Source: ZYF759 sp046297455
GTDB taxonomy: Bacteria; Pseudomonadota; Alphaproteobacteria; Rhizobiales; Rhizobiaceae
DNA: 64,000 nucleotides
Assembly: GCA_046297455.1 (NCBI GenBank)
Contig: JBKBIT010000015.1
Span: 50,065 to 114,064 of the forward strand
Direction: 5' to 3'
In this document: positions 26,664-37,847 of the stretch, piece after piece
Layout: each line of letters begins with the position of its first letter
How positions within the stretch are numbered: position 1 is the first letter of the stretch
The notes under the pieces: generated by a model
Database searches by the model: none
What the model saw: the letters and a program-made list of their open reading frames with translations, nothing else
What the model was told of the DNA's origin: nothing
Made by a program: the position numbers and the translations under genes

Positions 26664-29600
26664 TCACCTCGGGGCCGCGACCTCCATGACGCCGGTCGCC
26701 GTGCGCGCGGAGAATTGCGGCCGGTACATGTCCTCCACGATGGCGGCCGGATGCGCGTAGACGCCCGGGCTGACAGCGCGGACCACATAGGCGGCCAGCT
26801 GTTCGCGCGGGCTGTTTTCCGTGCGCTCGAAGGCGGCAGTGAAACGGTCGTAGCGAAACTCGACATGGGCCGCGTCCGCTTCCCCGAGCCAGCCGAAATT
26901 GGACAGTTCCGCCGAACCGACGATACGCGGATTGTCGATCTCGAAGCCTGCCGGCAAGAGATCCGTCATCACCACCTGCGAAGGCCACTGGTTCAGTTCG
27001 GTGAAGCGCAGCACGACCACGTAGCGCTCGTTCTGCACCACCTCGCTGACGTTCACCGGCACGCCATCGAGACTGAAATAGCTCCGCTCGATCTCGAAGC
27101 CATTGCCGCCGGCCGGCAGCGGCTGGGCTGGCGCGGCTACCGTGGTCAGCATCAGGTCGACTTCTTCCTGCGAACGGTTGACCAGCGTGATGGGGTTTTC
27201 CATCAGGTCGCGGCCTTCCACACGGTGGGCGAAATTGCCCCGATGCTCGGCGCCATCGACCTCAAGCCGGATCTCGGCATCGGCCATGCGCATGGCGCGC
27301 GCGGCCAGCAGCATCCAGGCCTGTTCCTGCGTGCTGGTGTGGCTGCGGCGCTTGCGGGCGCCTTCGACCATTTCCATCATCGCCGGGATTGCCGCAGGCG
27401 CCGGCGAGGTTTCAGCTGCCAGCGCCAGCATCGCGGCCCCGTCCCTGAGCGCCGACCCGAAATCCGAGCGCCACGGATTGTCCGACTGGGCCTGGGCACG
27501 CGCCTGTCGCAAGGCCGAAGCGAAGGCGCGATCGGCCCGCTCCGCATCGCCGTAGAGGCCCAGCGCCGCGCCAAGCTGGGCACGCGCCATCGGGCTTGCG
27601 AACTCGTCGAGCCGGGTGTCGGCATAGTATCGCAAATCGCCGATCGAGGCGCGCCGGTTGCGCGCCAGCACGTAGAGCGCATAGGCGATCTCGGTGCCCT
27701 TTTCGCCGACATCCGTCGTGTAGGAGAGCTGATTCTGAAGGTTCTGGATCACCCGAGCGAGGCCCTGCGCGGGCACCGGGTGGCCAAGTTCCGACGCCCT
27801 GGTGAGGAACTCGCCAACATAGGCATCGAGCCACAGATTGCCCCAGCCCGGCCCCCACAGGCCGAAACTGCCGGTCGAGGTCTGGAAGTCGAGCACGCCG
27901 GCAATCGCCTTCGCGATGCGTTCGTCGAGGCCCGGATCGACCGGCATTCCGGCCAGCCGCGACAACTCGGCGGCATAGAGCAGCGGCATCGCGCGGCTGG
28001 TGATCTGTTCGGCACACCCATAGGGGTAGAGGTCGAGCGCCATCAGCGCCGATGGGATGTCGAAGGCCGAAAGCGGCGATACGCCGATACTGACAAAGGC
28101 ACCATCCAGCAGGCTGTCGCCCAGCAGGCCTTCGTCGATGCGTATCGAACCCCCATTGGCAGCAAGCGTGAGGATGCGTGGCGTGGTCACCGGCATCGCC
28201 GCCGGGCGCACGGTCATGAAGACGTTGCGCTCGATCCTTGTGCCCTCGCCGTTTTCCAGAGACACGGTGATGACCGCCTCGCCTGTGCGGCTGGCGGTCA
28301 CGGGAAGGGTCAGCGTTTCCTGCGCGCCCTGCCCGAGCCATACCGAGGCCGGCGGGCTGGCGATCTCGACATCGGCTGTACCTTCCGACCGGACCGACAG
28401 CGCGTAGTCGCCCGCCGGAGCATCGGTGTTGGCGATGTCCAACCGCATCATGGTGCGATCTCCGGGTGTGAGGAACCTCGGAGCACTTGCCGTGACGACC
28501 ACGGGATCGCGCACGATGATGTCTGACGTCGCTTGTCCAACGCCGTCCTTCGACCAGGCGACAGCCATAATGCGCGCCGTACCATTGAACTCGGGAAGGT
28601 CGAAATGCACCTCGGCACGGCCATCGGAGTCGAGTTCGACAGGCCCCGAGAAGAAGGCGAGCAGACGCTCGGTTGGCGGCCGGCCCTGCATCATGATGCC
28701 GCCGTCGCCGCCCGTGCGAAGCCGCCCGGCTGCACCCAACGAGCCATCGATCAGACGCCCGTAGAGATCCCGGATTTCCAGGCCGAGGCCGCGCTGCCCG
28801 AAATACCAGCCCTCAGGATCAGGTGGGGTATAGTTGGTCAGGTTGAGGATACCGACATCCACCGCCGCCACGGTGACGTAGGCACGCTTGCCGGCAGGCA
28901 GATTGGCCACCGACACGGGAATTGTCAGCTGTTCGCGCGGCGCGGCCTGCTCGGGCGTGTCGAGGGCAAGCTCAAGGCTGCGATGGCCAGGGTCGATGGA
29001 GAGCCACTTCACCCCAATGGCGCGAGACGGCATGCGCGTGTCGCTGGCCTCGCCGGGACGGTAGAGCGTCGCGGTGACGTAAGCACCTGCGCCCCAGTCG
29101 CCGCCGACGGGAATATCGATTTCGCCGCCCTCTTCGGGAATTGAGGCGGTGATTGTTTCCAGCAGCCGCTCGTTGCCGACCGTGACCAGCACCTCGCCAG
29201 CGAAGCGGGGTGACACTTTCAATCTCGCCGTCTCCCCCGACTGATAGGTTTCCTTGTCGAGAGCGATCTCCAGCGCATCGGGCGTCTCGGTGGAGGTCGC
29301 CTCGACGAACCACCCAGCATCGAACTCAAGGCTCGTCATCGGACCTAACGGATCGGCGGTCTCCACCTCCAGCCGATAGCGGCCCCATTGCACCTGCATG
29401 GAAATGCGGCCCGCATCGTGGAGATCGGCATCGACTGAACCGCTCGCCACTTCGCTGGTGTAGGTGATGGGCTCGTAGTTCCATCCGCCACCGGTGCGGT
29501 ACCATTGGTAGCTTCGTTCGATCTTCTTCAGGGACCAGCGCAGTCCCGGAAGTTCTTCACGCTGACCATCCGGGCCGGCAACGATCACGGAAAAGGAAGC

Positions 29601-32135
29601 AGTCGTATTCTCCGGCAGCGTGTCTCCGGTAAAATCCGGCCTGATGCCGATCATTGTCGTTTCAGGCACGACCGGCAGGGAAAGCCGTCTCTCAACGGCC
29701 CGTCCGCCCGGCTCGCGCATGCGCACTGCAACGGTGGCTTCCAGAAGCCGCGTGGTCGACGGCACGTCGTTCAGCGCGACGTCGAACGTGGCGCGTCCCT
29801 CCGCATCGGTATCCGGCAGTTCGTCCAGCGTAACGATCGTGGCGCCCAGATCCTCTTCGTCTGCCATGCCAAAGCGATAGCCGGGAAAGGCGGACCAAGT
29901 GCGCGTCGTCGAAACCAGCACCTCGCCTTCAAGGCGCATTCCCTCGGCCGGCGCGCCATAGAGGAAACGCCCGTCGACCTGCATGGCCACGGCACCATAG
30001 GGCTCAATGCTCTCGGCATCCGTGGTGAGATCGAATTCGATCCGGTCGGGCACGAAATCCTCGACCAGGAAGGACGCATCTGCGAGTGCCGGCCCATTGG
30101 CATCGGCATGGATGGAAAGCGACCAGGTACCGCGCATGGCCGTTTGTGATAGCGCCATCTCAAGTGCATGGCCGCCAAGCCAGCGCCCGTCGCTGGCGAT
30201 GCGGCGATCCTCAACGCCATCCGGGCGCGACAGGATGAAGGTGAGCGGAAGGTTCTCCACCGCTTCGCCGGCGTCGTCACGCGCCAGCGCTGCCACGTGA
30301 ACCGTCTCGCCTGCCCTATAGATGCCGCGCTCGGTCCAGGCAAAGACGTCGAGAGCGCCAGGGGCCGGCCGCCCTTCCACGCCGCGATCGGAGAGATCGA
30401 AACCGCCCCGTCCCAGATCGAGGAAGACGAAATCGCCATTCGTACCGTTTGCCAGCAGGGCAACGGGCGCCATGGCAGCCGTTCCGCGCATCAGGCCCGG
30501 GTCGAGGCGAGCCATGCCGTCCGGCCCGCTTGTGGCCGTGCCGAGGATTTCGTTGTTGCGCGCCAGGAGCTGGACCTCGACCCCTTCGATGGGAGCGGCC
30601 GATCCAAGGCTGCGCGTGACGACGGAAAGGCCGTCCTCCCCGGCAAAAGTCGTCAGCCCGATGTCGGAAACGACGAACCATTGCGTGGCGCGCGACGTCC
30701 AAGGTTCAGACGTATCGCCTTCGGGCAGAGCCACCAGCACATAGACGCCAGGCCGCCGCTCAGGCAGCGCTTCATCGACCGGGAAGGAGGTGACGACCTC
30801 TCGATTGAGCTCGCTTGCCACCTCCAGCCTTCCCTGCCAGACCGGTTGACCCAGATCGTTGGCAAGGTTTTCGGCCTCCCAGCCGCCAAGCTGGCGCAGG
30901 AACTGATAGCCAGACATCAGCTGCGCCAGGGCGCGGTCACCGACCCGGTAGAGACTGATCTCGGCACTGTCGGTATTGACGCTGACCAGCGGAATACCGC
31001 GCCGCATGGTCGACGGCAGCACGAAATTGTCGCCGGTGAAGCGGATCGACGGGGACCGGTCGCGCACATAGATCGACAGCGACACATCCTGCAGAAGCGT
31101 CTCGCCAAGCGCCGAAGGCAGGCCGCGACGCAGCGTGACGCCATAGTGACGACCATGCTGCAGGCCCTCTACGCAGATCTGCTGGCCCGAGGCGTCCACC
31201 GCAGGCGCCGGCGCGCCATCGAGCGTGACGAACGAGGCGAAATCGACACCGGAGCGGGGTAGATCTTCGGAAAGCTGGACGCAGATGCGCGGCTCGGCAG
31301 CCTCGGTATCGACCGTGTGATCCATCACGCGGAAACCGCGCCGGTTGCGCAGTTCGACCTGTTCGAAGCGGATGCCTTCGTCATCGACGATTTCGAGGCT
31401 CGCGTCGTAGGCCGCCATTGCCGGACGATAGAGGTCGCGACCATCCAGAGCACGCGCAAGCCATGCAAGCGCCTCCGCGCGATCGGAAACAGTCCGGCTC
31501 GTCTGGTAGGCCATGATGGCGGCGGAGGAAGCGTCACGCGGGAGGCTGGTGCGCTCGCGCCAATCTGCCGGCGTCGCGGCCAGAAGCGCCGACGTCAGTC
31601 CGCTCCACAGGCCGGCCTCTTCGGGAGAAAGCGCCAAGGCGGAACGAAAGGCAGCGATTGCGCCCCGCGCATCTCCGGATTGAAGGGAACTCCACCCCGC
31701 CGAGGCCAGTATCGTCGCGCCGAGTGCGGGGTCAGTTGGTTCCATGGCCACGGCAGCCCGATACTGCCGCGCCTCGTCCATCAGTCCAGCCGACAGGAAT
31801 TCCAGCGGCGGCGGCGCACCGATATCGGCCTCGCCTGCCTCCACAATCCGCCCCGCAACCGCGCCCTGGAAAGGGTTCAGCGGACCGAAATCCGATTTGA
31901 GAAAACACCATTCGGCGCGGACATTATAGGTGAAGGCCCGGCACTGGCTGTCGGCGATGCAGGCGGCCTCGCACTGTTCGAGGCTCACATCGCGTTCGGT
32001 TCGCAAATCGAAGCCGAAATAGTCGGCATCGACCGTCGTCTCGACCGTTCGCCCGCCCTGTGCCAGCGACGCTGTCGGCAAGACCAGAAGCATGGAAAGA
32101 AAAACGACGACGACACGAGCCACGTGCTGCGACAT
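26664..32135 (-). CDS. Bacterial alpha-2-macroglobulin with N-terminal PAN/Apple-like domain
   Basis: This 1823-residue exported protein has a Sec signal (MSQHVARVVVVFLSML, then LVLPTASLA before QGGRTVETT). A cysteine-rich PAN/Apple-like segment follows at about residues 45-100 (QCEAACIADSQCRAFTYN). Next come MG-type beta domains and the thioester motif YGCAEQ (Cys1374, Glu1376, Gln1377). The thioester lies in an alpha-toroid domain (about 1350-1650), ahead of the receptor-like C-terminus. Such proteins trap attacking proteases covalently. ATG 32135 follows GGAGGGCGCC; ATG 32147 lacks this spacing. There is no lipobox cysteine, so it is periplasmic and soluble, unlike the E. coli lipoprotein form. 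Confidence 0.93.
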   Translation of the reverse strand: MSQHVARVVVVFLSMLLVLPTASLAQGGRTVETTVDADYFGFDLRTERDVSLEQCEAACIADSQCRAFTYNVRAEWCFLKSDFGPLNPFQGAVAGRIVEAGEADIGAPPPLEFLSAGLMDEARQYRAAVAMEPTDPALGATILASAGWSSLQSGDARGAIAAFRSALALSPEEAGLWSGLTSALLAATPADWRERTSLPRDASSAAIMAYQTSRTVSDRAEALAWLARALDGRDLYRPAMAAYDASLEIVDDEGIRFEQVELRNRRGFRVMDHTVDTEAAEPRICVQLSEDLPRSGVDFASFVTLDGAPAPAVDASGQQICVEGLQHGRHYGVTLRRGLPSALGETLLQDVSLSIYVRDRSPSIRFTGDNFVLPSTMRRGIPLVSVNTDSAEISLYRVGDRALAQLMSGYQFLRQLGGWEAENLANDLGQPVWQGRLEVASELNREVVTSFPVDEALPERRPGVYVLVALPEGDTSEPWTSRATQWFVVSDIGLTTFAGEDGLSVVTRSLGSAAPIEGVEVQLLARNNEILGTATSGPDGMARLDPGLMRGTAAMAPVALLANGTNGDFVFLDLGRGGFDLSDRGVEGRPAPGALDVFAWTERGIYRAGETVHVAALARDDAGEAVENLPLTFILSRPDGVEDRRIASDGRWLGGHALEMALSQTAMRGTWSLSIHADANGPALADASFLVEDFVPDRIEFDLTTDAESIEPYGAVAMQVDGRFLYGAPAEGMRLEGEVLVSTTRTWSAFPGYRFGMADEEDLGATIVTLDELPDTDAEGRATFDVALNDVPSTTRLLEATVAVRMREPGGRAVERRLSLPVVPETTMIGIRPDFTGDTLPENTTASFSVIVAGPDGQREELPGLRWSLKKIERSYQWYRTGGGWNYEPITYTSEVASGSVDADLHDAGRISMQVQWGRYRLEVETADPLGPMTSLEFDAGWFVEATSTETPDALEIALDKETYQSGETARLKVSPRFAGEVLVTVGNERLLETITASIPEEGGEIDIPVGGDWGAGAYVTATLYRPGEASDTRMPSRAIGVKWLSIDPGHRSLELALDTPEQAAPREQLTIPVSVANLPAGKRAYVTVAAVDVGILNLTNYTPPDPEGWYFGQRGLGLEIRDLYGRLIDGSLGAAGRLRTGGDGGIMMQGRPPTERLLAFFSGPVELDSDGRAEVHFDLPEFNGTARIMAVAWSKDGVGQATSDIIVRDPVVVTASAPRFLTPGDRTMMRLDIANTDAPAGDYALSVRSEGTADVEIASPPASVWLGQGAQETLTLPVTASRTGEAVITVSLENGEGTRIERNVFMTVRPAAMPVTTPRILTLAANGGSIRIDEGLLGDSLLDGAFVSIGVSPLSAFDIPSALMALDLYPYGCAEQITSRAMPLLYAAELSRLAGMPVDPGLDERIAKAIAGVLDFQTSTGSFGLWGPGWGNLWLDAYVGEFLTRASELGHPVPAQGLARVIQNLQNQLSYTTDVGEKGTEIAYALYVLARNRRASIGDLRYYADTRLDEFASPMARAQLGAALGLYGDAERADRAFASALRQARAQAQSDNPWRSDFGSALRDGAAMLALAAETSPAPAAIPAMMEMVEGARKRRSHTSTQEQAWMLLAARAMRMADAEIRLEVDGAEHRGNFAHRVEGRDLMENPITLVNRSQEEVDLMLTTVAAPAQPLPAGGNGFEIERSYFSLDGVPVNVSEVVQNERYVVVLRFTELNQWPSQVVMTDLLPAGFEIDNPRIVGSAELSNFGWLGEADAAHVEFRYDRFTAAFERTENSPREQLAAYVVRAVSPGVYAHPAAIVEDMYRPQFSARTATGVMEVAAPR

Positions 32136-32235
32136 GGCGCCCTCCATATTGTCCACCGTCCCTTGAGAGATGACACTGCGCCTCTTCCGGGGAGGTTGTC
32201 AATTCGGTTGCATGACGCAAGGTGATGCGAGTGTT

Positions 32236-33609
32236 TCAGCCAGCCGAAATGGCTTCATCCAGTATCGTGAGCGCGGTCATCATCTCCTGCTCGGACACCG
32301 TCAGCGGCGGCGTCAGGGTGAGCACGTTGCCCATCGTCGTCTTGAAGGAGAGGCCACGGTCCAGCGCCCGATAGAGCACCCTTTCGGCAAGCGAGCGCGC
32401 AGGCTGCCTAGACTGCCTGTCTTCCACGAGGTCGATGCCTATCAGCAGGCCCCTGCCCCGCACGTCGCCAATAGCGGGCAGCCGATGCTTCATCTCCTCA
32501 AGTCTGGCCATGGCGGCCTCGCCAACACGGCGGGCATTCTCGACCAGCCCTTCGTCCTCGATTATCTCGATCGTGGTCAGCGCGGCACGGGCTGTCACCG
32601 GGTTCTTCTCATGCGTGTAGTGGCCGAAAGCCCAGTCGCCACCGACATCCAGCCCAGACCGCGCGATGACCGCGGCGATGGGCAGGATGCCCCCGCCAAG
32701 AGCCTTGCCCAGAACAAGGATGTCCGGCACCACCCCATCCGGCCCACAGGCAAACATCGCACCGGTCTTGCCGAGGCCGGTGGGTATCTCGTCGAAGACA
32801 AGCAGCGCGCCGCGCCGGTCACATGCCTCGCGAACCGCCTGCCAGAACCCGGGCGGCGGCACATAGGGCACCGCGCGCAATGGTTCGGCGATCACTGCCG
32901 CGACGTCGCCTTCGCGCTCCAGAACGTAGTCGACCATTCTTGCGCAGGCCAGTTTGCAGGCATCCAGGTCGGGATGCCCGTCCGCATCGACCGGATGCCC
33001 GTAAGGGCAGCGGTAGCACGCAAACGGCGCGACATGGCTGGTACCCGGCATCAAAGGTGCGGCCGGGCCCGAGCGGAACAACGCCTCGCCGGACAACGAG
33101 CCAGCGCCGAGTCCCGCCCCGTGGAAAGCATCCCAAAAGGAAACCACCTTGAACCGGCCGGTCGCCGCGCGCGCGATCTTGACCGCGACCTCGACGGCGT
33201 CGGACCCGCCGGTGGTGAACAGAACCTTGGACAGGTCGCCCGGCGTGATCTCGCCGAGCTTGCGGGCCAAAGCCGTTGCGGGCTCGTTGGCATAGCGGCG
33301 CGGCGCGAAGGGCAGCGCATCCATCTGGTCCGCGATCGCCTTCTTCAGGCGCGGATGGCCGTAGCCTATGTGATGGACATTGTTGCCGTGGAAATCCATG
33401 TAGCGGCGACCGGCGATATCCTCGATCCAGATTCCCTCCGCCCTGGCAATGGCATTCAGGCATGGCGTGGAAACCGACTGGCGCAGGAAATGGCGCTCGT
33501 CCTCGGCGAGTACCGCGCGCGTGGCCTCGTCATGAGCCCGCGCGCTCCATTCGGCGCGCAGGTTCGTCAGGTTCGTGTCGCCCTCCGACTGGGCGATACC
33601 GCCTGTCAT
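32236..33609 (-). CDS. Class III PLP enzyme, probable PbfA-like (R)-1-hydroxy-2-aminoethylphosphonate ammonia-lyase
   Basis: This 457-residue enzyme has the class III aminotransferase fold: TTGGSDAVEVAVKIAR, LVFDEIPTGLGKTG and the PLP lysine in LVLGKALGGG. It is translationally coupled (ATGA) to the AEP-type permease and lies in the same minus-strand array as phnW, phnY and phnA. PbfA enzymes are class III-like proteins found in such clusters; they eliminate ammonia from (R)-1-hydroxy-AEP to give phosphonoacetaldehyde, the product of PhnW. That assignment is from context and overall form. An ordinary omega-aminotransferase with an AEP-related substrate remains possible. Confidence 0.72.
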   Translation of the reverse strand: MTGGIAQSEGDTNLTNLRAEWSARAHDEATRAVLAEDERHFLRQSVSTPCLNAIARAEGIWIEDIAGRRYMDFHGNNVHHIGYGHPRLKKAIADQMDALPFAPRRYANEPATALARKLGEITPGDLSKVLFTTGGSDAVEVAVKIARAATGRFKVVSFWDAFHGAGLGAGSLSGEALFRSGPAAPLMPGTSHVAPFACYRCPYGHPVDADGHPDLDACKLACARMVDYVLEREGDVAAVIAEPLRAVPYVPPPGFWQAVREACDRRGALLVFDEIPTGLGKTGAMFACGPDGVVPDILVLGKALGGGILPIAAVIARSGLDVGGDWAFGHYTHEKNPVTARAALTTIEIIEDEGLVENARRVGEAAMARLEEMKHRLPAIGDVRGRGLLIGIDLVEDRQSRQPARSLAERVLYRALDRGLSFKTTMGNVLTLTPPLTVSEQEMMTALTILDEAISAG

Positions 33610-35320
33610 CTGCGCCGCCAGTTCTGCAACCGGCCGAGCAGGTAGCGATCGAGCAGGATATGCAGCACCTTCACGCCGATTGCCGTTGCGACGATCATCG
33701 TGGCCATGGCGGCGGCGCCGGCGATGAAGCCGGCCTCGTCCATGTGGACGATGGAAATCGAGGCGAGCTTGGTATGCGCGCCATAAAGGAAGATCACCGC
33801 CGAGACGGTCGTCATTGAATTGATGAAGAGATAGACCGCAATGTCGAGGATCGCCGGCATGCAAATCGGCACTGTGACCCTCCGGAACGTATTCCAGAAC
33901 GGCACTTTCAGCGATGCAGAGACCGACTCGAATTCGCGGTCGATCTGCTTCAAAGACGTCAGCGCGGTAATGTGCGAGACGGTGAAGAAATGCGTGATCG
34001 TGTTGACCACCAGAATGGTCAGCGTCGCGTAGAAGATGTTGAGCGGGTTCCAGGGCGCGTTGAAGAAGAACACGTAGCCAAGCCCCAGCACCAGTCCCGG
34101 CACGGCGACCGGCAGCATGGCGAGGAAATGGGCAAAGCCGCGGGCCATCGGAAAGGCCTTCGTCTTTTCGATCAGATAGGCGCCGGTGAAGATGATCGCG
34201 GTGCCGATCACTGCGGCAAGCGCGGCCATCTTGACCGAGGTGAAATAGGGATTCCAACCGGCTGGCTCGAAGCGTGGGAAATTGTAGTTCGCGGTCGTCA
34301 GCGAGAGATTATAGGGCCAGTACTGGATGAAGGATGCCCAGACTGCCACGCCGAGCGCCGCCGCCACGAGCACACCGACGACGATGCAGTACATCGCAAA
34401 GCCGACATCCCGGCCGGTCTTGGGCGCAGGCTGGTAAGGCACGGCTCGCGCCGACAGCAGCGCCACCTGGCGCCGGTTGACGATCCGGTCGACCAGGAAG
34501 GCGAGCACGGCCGGCACCAGCAGGATCATGCCGACGACGGCGCCCATCTCGAAATTCTGCTGCCCGACCACAGCGCGGTAGACGTCGGTCGCCAGCACGT
34601 TGAACTGGCCGCCAATCACCTTGGGAATACCGAAATCGGTGATGACGAGGGTGAACACGACGAATGACGCGCTGACCAGCCCGTATTGCGCGCCTGGCAG
34701 CGTCACCGTCCAGAAAATCCGCCGCTTCGAAGTGCCGAGCGCGTCGGCCACCTCGTAAAGCCGGCCGTCGGAGAGGCCCAGCGCCGTGACCAGGATGAGA
34801 ACGGCATGCGGGAAGGTGTACGTCACCTGTGCAATCACGATGCCGATCGGCCCGTAGATCGTGTTGCCGAACAGAAGCCAGCGCAGGAAACCCTGATTGC
34901 CGAAGATATAGACCAGCGACAGGGCCGACATCAGCGAGGGCGCAAATAGCGGCAGGAGCGCCAGCGCATAGAAGAACGGCTTGCCCGGCATGCAGGTGCG
35001 GGTCAGCGCATAGGCATAGGTAAAGGCAAGCGGAATGACGATGACCGTCGACAGGACTGCCACGAACACGCTGTTGAAGAGCGAATCGACCAGGATCGGA
35101 TTGGCGAAATAGGCTGCATAATTGGCCAGCCCGACGAACTCTCCCTGTGCGTTGAGGAAGCTCTTCGACAGAAGCGCCCAGAGCGGCAGCGCGATCGAGA
35201 CGAGCAGGAACGCACAGAGCAGCGCAACCAGTGCCCCGGCCACGAAATTCTCACTCGGCCAGCCAAGAGCACGCCTGGAGCCGACCTCTACAGGCCGGTC
35301 GCGTGATGCCAAAACGCTCA

Positions 35321-35321
<1 letters not shown>
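33606..35321 (-). CDS. 2-aminoethylphosphonate-type ABC transporter permease (two fused permease units)
   Basis: This 571-residue inner-membrane protein joins two permease domains in one chain. Each has its own EAA-type loop: YEVADALGTSKRRIFWTV near residue 200, and ESVSASLKVPFWNTFRRV near 480. The double permease fits the AEP importer class known as PhnU2. ATG 35321 overlaps the ATPase stop by one base (TGATG). With its binding protein and ATPase it would import AEP or hydroxy-AEP across the inner membrane. Confidence 0.87.
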
Positions 35322-36451
<1,130 letters not shown>

Positions 36452-36482
36452 CCCACCGCCCGTTACTGTCCGCTGAATAGAG

Positions 36483-36538
36483 TGCGTCGAGCCGGCCGCC
36501 GAAGCAATCGCGATCGGCGGCCGGTGACTGTCGACGCA
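36483..36538 (-). promoter_or_regulatory. Large two-part stem-loop after the AEP binding-protein gene
   Basis: An outer 8-bp stem (TGCGTCGA at 36483-36490 with TCGACGCA at 36531-36538) encloses an inner 11-bp stem (CCGGCCGCCGA at 36492-36502 with TCGGCGGCCGG at 36514-36524). It fills most of the gap between the binding-protein stop (36545) and the ATPase start (36451). It is the strongest secondary structure in the phosphonate array, and would reduce ATPase/permease expression relative to the binding protein. Confidence 0.7.
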
Positions 36539-36544
36539 CGGGCG

Positions 36545-37573
36545 TCAGTTGCGGGGGGCGGCCTTTGCCTCGTAGCGGCTGGACCATTCGGCAAGGATGC
36601 GCTCACGATTGGCGGCCATCCAGCCGAAATCGTTGTCGATCAGCGCTTCCTGCACGCCCTCAGGGTAGCCGTCCGGATAGGCGGTGGCATCCGGATGCGC
36701 CACGATGGCATAGGTCTGCTGATAGAGGTCATTGGCCTCGCGGGTGACGACCCAGTCCATCACCTTCTGGGCAAGTTCCAGATTGTCGGTGCCCTTGACG
36801 ATCGCCGAGGCTTCCATCTCCCAGCCCACACCTTCCGAGGGAACGACGACCTCAAGCGGCGCACCCTGTGCCTTTTCCTGCACGCCGCGCATGTCGAGCG
36901 CGATACCGGCAACCCGCTCACCGCGCGCCGCCTGCACGCAGGGCGCGGAACCGGAATGCAGATAGGCGGCCATGTTCGCGTGTAGGGCGTCCATGAAGGC
37001 CCAGCCATCTTCCTCGCCCATCATCTGCAGCCAGGCGGCAACCGTCAGATAACCGGTACCGGAGGAAGCAGGATGCGGCATGACGATCTTGCCCTCGAAC
37101 TCGGGGGCCAGCAGGTCCTGCCAGGATGTCGGGGTTTCGATGCCGGCGGCACTTCCTTCGGCGGTGTTGTAGCATATAACGCCCACATAGGCATCCATGC
37201 CTGCCCAGGTCGGCTCCGCGCGGTTGTCGCGGAACTGCTCCTTCAGCGCATCGGCGCCAGCCGGCGCATAGGACTCCAGAAGCCCGCGATCGTCGAACAT
37301 CATCAAGCTGGACACGGCAAGACCCACGACCATGTCGGCCTGGGGGTTTTCGGCTTCGGCAAGGAAGCGGGCGGTGATGACGCCGGTGGAGTCGCGCACC
37401 CATACCACCTCGACTTCCGGAACAGCTGCTTCGATGGCTTCCTTGAAGGGGCCCAGCTGGTCGTTTTCCAAAGCCGTGTAGACGGTCAGTGCCGTGCGCG
37501 ATTGCGCATTGGCTGCAGTCAGTGCCAGCGCGAGCGCGGCCGTGGCCACACCAAGTTTCAATCCAATCTTCAT
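36545..37573 (-). CDS. 2-aminoethylphosphonate-type periplasmic binding protein
   Basis: This 342-residue binding protein has a Sec signal (MKIGLKLGVATAALALAL, then TAANA before QSRTALTVYTAL). The mature start LTVYTALENDQLGPF and the segment MPHPASSGTGYLTVAAW are typical of Fe3+/AEP class binding proteins (PhnS2-like). ATG 37573 follows GGAGGTTTGTCAG. It leads the transport part of the AEP array, preceded by a 274-base gap after the EamA gene that should hold its own promoter. The ligand is inferred from the downstream and upstream phosphonate genes. Confidence 0.87.
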   Translation of the reverse strand: MKIGLKLGVATAALALALTAANAQSRTALTVYTALENDQLGPFKEAIEAAVPEVEVVWVRDSTGVITARFLAEAENPQADMVVGLAVSSLMMFDDRGLLESYAPAGADALKEQFRDNRAEPTWAGMDAYVGVICYNTAEGSAAGIETPTSWQDLLAPEFEGKIVMPHPASSGTGYLTVAAWLQMMGEEDGWAFMDALHANMAAYLHSGSAPCVQAARGERVAGIALDMRGVQEKAQGAPLEVVVPSEGVGWEMEASAIVKGTDNLELAQKVMDWVVTREANDLYQQTYAIVAHPDATAYPDGYPEGVQEALIDNDFGWMAANRERILAEWSSRYEAKAAPRN

Positions 37574-37847
37574 CTGACAAACCTCCGTTTCTGTAGTTCC
37601 CCTGGGTACCTTTTTCTTGAAGCGATCCGGCGGATACCCTCGCCAGTCTGCTCCCACTTCCAGATACCGGCTTCCCTTGGGACCGGTTCACACTTGGCAC
37701 AGTCCGATATCAGTCTCGTGACATGGCAAGAGAAAACGGGGTACGAAGCAAGCATCTGAAAACAAGGAGTATTTTGGAAAGCCGGCTTGGCGATATTCAT
37801 ATACGAGCGTCGCAACGCGGCTTGCAATGAGCGCGGTTTGCCGGAAA

